A stretch of 64,000 nucleotides of DNA from Bradyrhizobium sp. WSM3983 (GTDB lineage: Bacteria; Pseudomonadota; Alphaproteobacteria; Rhizobiales; Xanthobacteraceae): positions 124,001 to 188,000 of the forward strand of contig NZ_AXAY01000008.1 in NCBI RefSeq assembly GCF_000473045.1, in the 5' to 3' direction. The notes under the pieces are model-generated. The model was given only the letters and a program-made list of their open reading frames with translations. It did no database searches and had not been told where the DNA came from. Of this stretch, positions 60,291 to 64,000 are shown piece after piece (positions within the stretch are counted from its first letter, which is position 1; every line of letters begins with the position of its first letter). Both the position numbers and the translations under genes were made by a program.

Positions 60291-61055
60291 ATGCCGAGGA
60301 TCGATCGGGACGGCGTCGGGATCTACTATGAAGTGCACGGCGATGGGCCGCCGCTGTTGCTCACCCACGGCTATTCCTCGACCTCGGCGATGTGGCATGG
60401 GCAGATCGATGCACTCGCACGCGACCACAAACTGATCTTGTGGGACATGCGCGGCCACGGCCAGTCCGATTATCCCGATGATCCCAACGCCTACAGCGAA
60501 GGACTCACCGTCGGCGACATCGCGGCGATCCTCGATGCGGTCGGCGCCAGGCGCGCCATCATCGGCGGGCTGTCGCTCGGCGGCTACATGTCGCTTGCGT
60601 TTTATCGTGCCCACCCGCACACCGCCCGCGCACTGCTGATCATCGACACCGGTCCCGGCTTCAAGAAGGACGACGCGCGCGAGGCGTGGAATGCGCGTGC
60701 ACTCGCCACCGCCGACAAGCTCGATCGCGAAGGCCTCGATGTGCTGAAAGCGGCGACACGAGAGCGCGCCACCGCCAACCATCGCAATGCCAAGGGATTG
60801 GCGCTGGCCGCGCGCGGCATGCTGACCCAGCGTGATGCCAAGGTGATGGAGCTGCTGCCCGACATAAAGGTGCCGTCGCTGATCGTGGTCGGCGCCGACG
60901 ACACGCCGTTCCTGGCGGCGTCCGACTACATGGCGGCCAAGATCCCCGGCGCACAAAAAATCGTGATCCCCGCGGCAGGACACGCCGTCAACATCGATCA
61001 GCCGCAGGCTTTTGTTGACGCCGTGGAGCCTTTCCTGAAGAACTTGCCGGGATAG
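60291..61055 (+). CDS. Alpha/beta hydrolase
   Basis: A 254-residue hydrolase. The oxyanion region reads LLLTHGYSSTSAMWHGQIDA, the nucleophile elbow is GGLSLGGYMS, the acid is Asp in VVGADDTPF and the base is His in IPAAGHAVNID. DMRGHGQSDYP is typical of esterase/3-oxoadipate enol-lactonase-like members. ATG 60291 is chosen; a GTG three codons earlier is possible. It is followed nine bases... by a small secreted protein in the same direction. Substrate is unknown. Confidence 0.88.
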   Translation: MPRIDRDGVGIYYEVHGDGPPLLLTHGYSSTSAMWHGQIDALARDHKLILWDMRGHGQSDYPDDPNAYSEGLTVGDIAAILDAVGARRAIIGGLSLGGYMSLAFYRAHPHTARALLIIDTGPGFKKDDAREAWNARALATADKLDREGLDVLKAATRERATANHRNAKGLALAARGMLTQRDAKVMELLPDIKVPSLIVVGADDTPFLAASDYMAAKIPGAQKIVIPAAGHAVNIDQPQAFVDAVEPFLKNLPG

Positions 61056-61078
61056 GCGGCGAGATGAGGATCACGGCA

Positions 61079-61420
61079 ATGAAGCGGGCAATCCTGGCTG
61101 CAGGCGCAGCGCTTCTCTCAATGGCAGCGTCGGTGCAGGCTGAGCCGTTCGGCACAGTGCCGCCGCGCCGGCCCTTCGTCGAGACCTTGTCGAACAACAC
61201 GCCCTTGGCGTTCGGGATGGATGCGGAGCAGACCGCGCACGCCCTCGGACAGCCCTTGCAATACGTCAAAGGACGCCACGGCAACGAGATCTATCTCGCC
61301 CTTCGCGACATCGGCGGCAGTGGCCTGGTGCCGTACCGCCACCGCCTGTTCCTGCAATTCCGTCATGGACGGCTGGCAGGATGGAAGGAAGATTACGGCG
61401 AGAACTGGATGTGGGAGTGA
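61079..61420 (+). CDS. Small secreted hypothetical protein
   Basis: A 113-residue protein. The signal peptide is MKRAILAAGAALLSMAASVQ then A. The mature part has PRRPFVETLSNNTPLAFGMD, then EQTAHALGQPLQYVKGRHGN and a basic strand-rich end (YRHRLFLQFRHGRLAGWKED). The A/G-x-A-L-G-x-P-L-x-Y-V pattern recalls small periplasmic BamE-like folds, but no firm family is recognised. ATG 61079 has GAGGA upstream; ATG 61064 is in frame. It follows the hydrolase by 23 bases and may share its transcript. Confidence 0.65.
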   Translation: MKRAILAAGAALLSMAASVQAEPFGTVPPRRPFVETLSNNTPLAFGMDAEQTAHALGQPLQYVKGRHGNEIYLALRDIGGSGLVPYRHRLFLQFRHGRLAGWKEDYGENWMWE

Positions 61421-61427
61421 GGTCTAC

Positions 61428-61538
61428 CTCCTCATGGTGAGGAGGCGCGCCAGCGCCGTCTCGAACCATGAAGGCCCCCGCTGCTCCAGCTCGGCCTTCC
61501 ATCCTTCGAGACGCGCTGACGCGCTCCTCAGGATGAGG
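61428..61538. repeat. Dispersed repeat family R2, copy 2
   Basis: CCTCATGGTGAGGAG, GTCTCGAACCATGAA, CCATCCTTCGAGACG and CTCCTCAGGATGAGG appear here; the block order is rotated compared with 9638-9756. Confidence 0.85.
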
Positions 61539-61584
61539 GAAGAGAGCTGAAATTTCAGATCGACAAGCACGAAGGACAACCCGC

Positions 61585-62256
61585 GTGGGACAGGACATCA
61601 AACTGACGGCATCGGACAATTTCCAGCTCGGCGCCTATCGCGCCGACCCCTCGGGCGCGCAGAAGGGCGCGGTGGTGGTGATCCAGGAGATTTTTGGCGT
61701 CAATCATCACATCCGTTCGGTCTGCGACCGCCTCGCATATGAAGGCTATGTCGCGATCGCGCCGTCGATCTTCGACCGCACCTCGCCCGGCTTCCGGTCG
61801 GGCTATACGCCCGATGAGATCGCGGAAGCGCGCAAATTCATCGCCAATCCGGATTGGGATGCGATGCTGCGCGACACGCGGGCGGCGATCGATGCGGTGA
61901 AGAGCGTCGGCCCGGTCGGCATCATCGGATTCTGCCTCGGCGGCAGCATCGCCTATGTCGCCGCGACGCGGTTGACCGGCTTGAAAGCCGCGATTGGCTA
62001 TTACGGCGGCGCCGTCGTGCGCTTTGCGGACGAGAAACCGAAGGTGCCGACACAGCTGCATTTCGGCGAGCAGGACCACGGCATTCCCTTGACCGATGTC
62101 GAGACCGTCAAGGCGAAGCGGCCTGATGTCGAGGTCTTCATCTATCCGAACGCCCAGCACGGCTTCCATTGCGACGAGCGGCCGAGCTACGACAAGGCCA
62201 GCTCCGACATCGCCTGGCCGCGCAGCCTCAACTTTTTCGCGAAGCATTTGAAGTAA
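61585..62256 (+). CDS. Dienelactone hydrolase-family protein
   Basis: A 223-residue alpha/beta hydrolase of the dienelactone hydrolase family. The signature strand VVIQEIFGVNHHIRSVCDRL gives Glu in the usual place. The nucleophile is a cysteine in IIGFCLGGSIAYVAA (about residue 113), as in true dienelactone hydrolases. Asp and His follow in FGEQDHGIP and NAQHGFHCDERPSYD. It opens lactone or ester bonds in the cytoplasm. A GTG start at 61585 follows GAAGGACAAC. A repeat separates it from the upstream genes. Confidence 0.9.
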   Translation: MGQDIKLTASDNFQLGAYRADPSGAQKGAVVVIQEIFGVNHHIRSVCDRLAYEGYVAIAPSIFDRTSPGFRSGYTPDEIAEARKFIANPDWDAMLRDTRAAIDAVKSVGPVGIIGFCLGGSIAYVAATRLTGLKAAIGYYGGAVVRFADEKPKVPTQLHFGEQDHGIPLTDVETVKAKRPDVEVFIYPNAQHGFHCDERPSYDKASSDIAWPRSLNFFAKHLK

Positions 62257-62275
62257 GGTGCACGACTCTCTCCTC

Positions 62276-62405
62276 CGTCATTCCGGGATGCGCCGCGAAG
62301 CGGTGCAGGCCCGGAATCCATCGGACGGCAGAGTTGGTGGCGCGATGGATTCTCTGGTGCGCAATAGCGCACCATAGCTCGCGCTCTGCGCGCCCCGGAA
62401 TGACG
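62276..62405. repeat. Palindromic repeat (CGTCATTCCGGG type), single copy
   Basis: CCGTCATTCCGGGATGCG opens and CGCGCCCCGGAATGACG closes a 130-base palindromic element with inner pairs around GAATCCATC and GATGGATTC. Confidence 0.8.
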
Positions 62406-62490
62406 AGAAGAGAACGGGAAACGGGTGGCTGCATCATGGCGCGCGGCGATAGAGCTGGCTGATCAAGCCAGTTCACGCCGGGAGATCGTC

Positions 62491-62976
62491 ATGCAGCAGG
62501 CCAACACGAACATCATCATCCGCAACCCGTTCGGCACCATGGACGTGCCGGAGCCCGGTGATTCCGAAGTCGTGCACTATGCCGTATCCGCCCGGCTTGC
62601 CGGCGATGCCGCCGACGGCAATGCGGCGCATTGGGCGGCCGTTCCCGCACTCTCCGATCCGCTCGAGGGCGCCTGGGCGAGCCGCTGGAGCGGCGGCGCC
62701 GATCCGACCATCGCGGGCGATACGCCTGAGACATGGAAGCAGGGCCGCGCGGAGGTCCGTGTCGTGGGTGAGCGGATCTATCTGCGGTTCGATTGGGACA
62801 ATGGCCGGCGGCACGGACTGATCGATGCGCGCCGCGAGGGCGGCGGGGATCGCCTGGTCGGGAAATACATCAACCTGACCAATCCCACGATCACGCGCCC
62901 GTGGGTCGGGTTGGTGGTCGATGCCGCGCGGATTGACGGGTGCTTTCCTAATGGGCGGCTTGATTTCAGGCGCTGA
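62491..62976 (+). CDS. Hypothetical protein
   Basis: A 161-residue soluble protein. It starts QQANTNIIIRNPFGTMDVPE and contains HWAAVPALSDPLEGAWASRW, then a strand pair AEVRVVGERIYLRFDWDNGR and KYINLTNPTITRPWVGLVVD. No family is recognised. ATG 62491 follows GGGAGATCGTC, while the upstream in-frame extension overlaps a repeat, so it is left out. It lies between the dienelactone hydrolase gene and a convergent export gene. Confidence 0.7.
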   Translation: MQQANTNIIIRNPFGTMDVPEPGDSEVVHYAVSARLAGDAADGNAAHWAAVPALSDPLEGAWASRWSGGADPTIAGDTPETWKQGRAEVRVVGERIYLRFDWDNGRRHGLIDARREGGGDRLVGKYINLTNPTITRPWVGLVVDAARIDGCFPNGRLDFRR

Positions 62977-62993
62977 ACGACGCGGGGGGAGAG

Positions 62994-63734
62994 TTAGAAC
63001 CAGCGCTCGCCGACGAACACGGTGTCGCCGGGGCTGACGGGCGTGCCGAGCGGCACCATGGCGCGCATGGCGCCGCCGCCTTCTGTGTGGGTGACAGTCA
63101 CCACGTCGCGCTTGGCGCGCGGCGAGAAACCGCCGGCGATCGCGACTGCGCTTTCGACCGTCATGTTGGGCACGTAAGGGTATTGGCCGGGCGCTGCGAC
63201 TTCGCCGAGGATGAAGAACGGGCGGTAGGACTCGATCTCGACGGCGACCGAGGGCTCACGGATATAGCCGTTGCGCAGACGCGCGGCGATTTCACCGGCG
63301 AGCCCCGCCGTGGTGCGGCCGCGCGCCGGCACCGCGCCGATCAGCGGCATGGTGATGGAGCCGCCGGCATCGATGGCGTAGCTGTTGGTGAGACCTTCCT
63401 GGCCATAGACCACGACGCGCAGCTTGTCGCCGGCATCGAGGTGATAGGAGGCGTCATAGCGCACGGGCGCGGTCATCATCGGCGCGGCATAGGCGACCGG
63501 CACGGGGGCGGGACCCGCGGCAAAGGAATTGCTGAGCGCGGCAATGGCGCCGCCGCCGTTGTTGGCAACGACGACCGGCTGCGGAGCGCTATAGGGCTGG
63601 CCATAGGCCATGGTGTCGAGATCAGCGCGCGGCTGCATGTATGCAACGGGGCCGGTGGTCTGCATGCAGCCGCCCAGGGTCAGCGCGGCGGACGCTGCCA
63701 TGATCGACCATCGAAACGCGCGCAGAACCCGCAC
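62994..63734 (-). CDS. Polysaccharide export lipoprotein (Wza/KpsD-like)
   Basis: A 246-residue outer-membrane lipoprotein. The lipobox is LTLGGC after a short signal (RVLRAFRWSIMAASAA). A proline-rich linker precedes the polysaccharide-export domain YHLDAGDKLRVVVYGQEGLT, then GSITMPLIGAVPARGRTTAG and VAVEIESYRPFFILGEVAAP with an SLBB segment (GQYPYVPNMTVESAVAIAGG). It would form the exit channel of a capsule or exopolysaccharide system; no Wzc/Wzx partner is in view. A GTG start at 63734 follows AGGGATGG; a GTG at 63773 is an alternative. It would be compatible with the PEP-CTERM protein's link to exopolysaccharide. Confidence 0.87.
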   Translation of the reverse strand: MRVLRAFRWSIMAASAALTLGGCMQTTGPVAYMQPRADLDTMAYGQPYSAPQPVVVANNGGGAIAALSNSFAAGPAPVPVAYAAPMMTAPVRYDASYHLDAGDKLRVVVYGQEGLTNSYAIDAGGSITMPLIGAVPARGRTTAGLAGEIAARLRNGYIREPSVAVEIESYRPFFILGEVAAPGQYPYVPNMTVESAVAIAGGFSPRAKRDVVTVTHTEGGGAMRAMVPLGTPVSPGDTVFVGERWF

Positions 63735-63846
63735 CGGACCATCCCTACAAACGAGACAGCTCCACTGATGCACCTGGTATGGTTAATAAAGGGTTGAGGG
63801 GGCTCGAGAGCGACGCGGCGCGATAATGTAGCCGCGATTGCAGGTG

Positions 63847-63976
63847 CGCTCCCTCTCCCGCTTGCGGGAGAGGGTTGGGGAGAGGGTGCTTCCGCATAGA
63901 GACTCCCCAAGAGGAGAAAGCCCTCACCCGCCACGCTCTTCGAGCGCGTCGACCTCTCCCGCAAACGGGAGAGGTG
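63847..63976. repeat. Dispersed repeat family R3, copy 2 (inverted)
   Basis: CCCTCTCCCGCTTGCGGGAG opens, CCCCAAGAGGAGAAAGCCCT lies in the middle and ACCTCTCCCGCAAACGGGAG closes. It is the reverse order of 23634-23763. Confidence 0.85.
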
Positions 63977-64000
63977 CAGCGGCGCTTGTGGCGCGACCGA

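Noticed and set aside
1..64000. CRISPR array, transposase, integrase or phage genes
   Set aside because: No regularly spaced repeat-spacer pattern and no DDE, HUH or tyrosine/serine recombinase motifs were seen in the open frames.

Overview
The window is high-GC alphaproteobacterial chromosome and most resembles Bradyrhizobium or a close relative. This is inferred from the RegS/RegR redox pair, the SthA transhydrogenase, the HWE histidine kinase, the PEPxxWA-CTERM protein, the many Bug/Liv-type transport genes and several dispersed palindromic repeat families I associate with that group. No nod, nif, photosynthesis, phage or transposase gene was seen.

Region 1 (1-31.8 kb) is core-like. It opens with the N-terminus of an ABC ATPase divergent from regS-regR. 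Then come a DNA-repair nuclease (mmcB), a GH13 glucosidase, an MBL hydrolase, an HxlR regulator with a divergent ABM protein, a PHB-depolymerase-like esterase, a truncated MFS gene and sthA. These are followed by a luciferase-like monooxygenase, a P450, an SDR, an HWE kinase and a GGDEF/EAL protein. A coherent block follows: a PAS/AAA+/Fis sigma54 activator (17.2 kb), an inverted repeat and a sigma54-type -24/-12 promoter, then an MHS-type symporter, a fused CoA-transferase and a complete Liv-type ABC importer. It reads as an uptake-and-CoA-activation unit for an organic acid. Two c-di-GMP genes and tRNA-Arg(CCG) close the region.

Region 2 (about 32-46.5 kb), just after the tRNA, is accessory. 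Genes are short and widely spaced. They include a VOC/LysR divergent pair, GNAT, PaaI, a ParDE toxin-antitoxin pair with a perfect operator palindrome, a SnoaL-like protein, a WYL regulator beside a decayed truncated haemoglobin, a PEP-CTERM protein, a Tat amidase, a CadC-like TPR regulator and a pentapeptide-repeat protein. At 46.0 kb there is a small ORF with a textbook double-glycine leader, a candidate bacteriocin-like peptide. The gaps hold at least six copies (plus diverged ones) of a palindromic element whose minus strand repeatedly encodes the same short peptide.

Region 3 (46.5-64 kb) returns to housekeeping and metabolic genes: a Tag-like glycosylase, a metallophosphoesterase, a cNMP-binding protein, and a three-gene operon (membrane protein, winged-helix regulator, second-type uppS) with two copies of a 17-bp operator. 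It continues with a periplasmic protease, DUF899, an ArsR-SRPBCC pair with an operator over its start codon, a Bug/TctC binding protein, an acyl-CoA synthetase remnant, an HD-GYP protein, an isoquinoline-oxidoreductase-like pair, alpha/beta hydrolases and a polysaccharide export lipoprotein.

Functions come from motif recognition by eye. No database search was run, and start sites were chosen by ribosome-binding site, signal peptide and family length.
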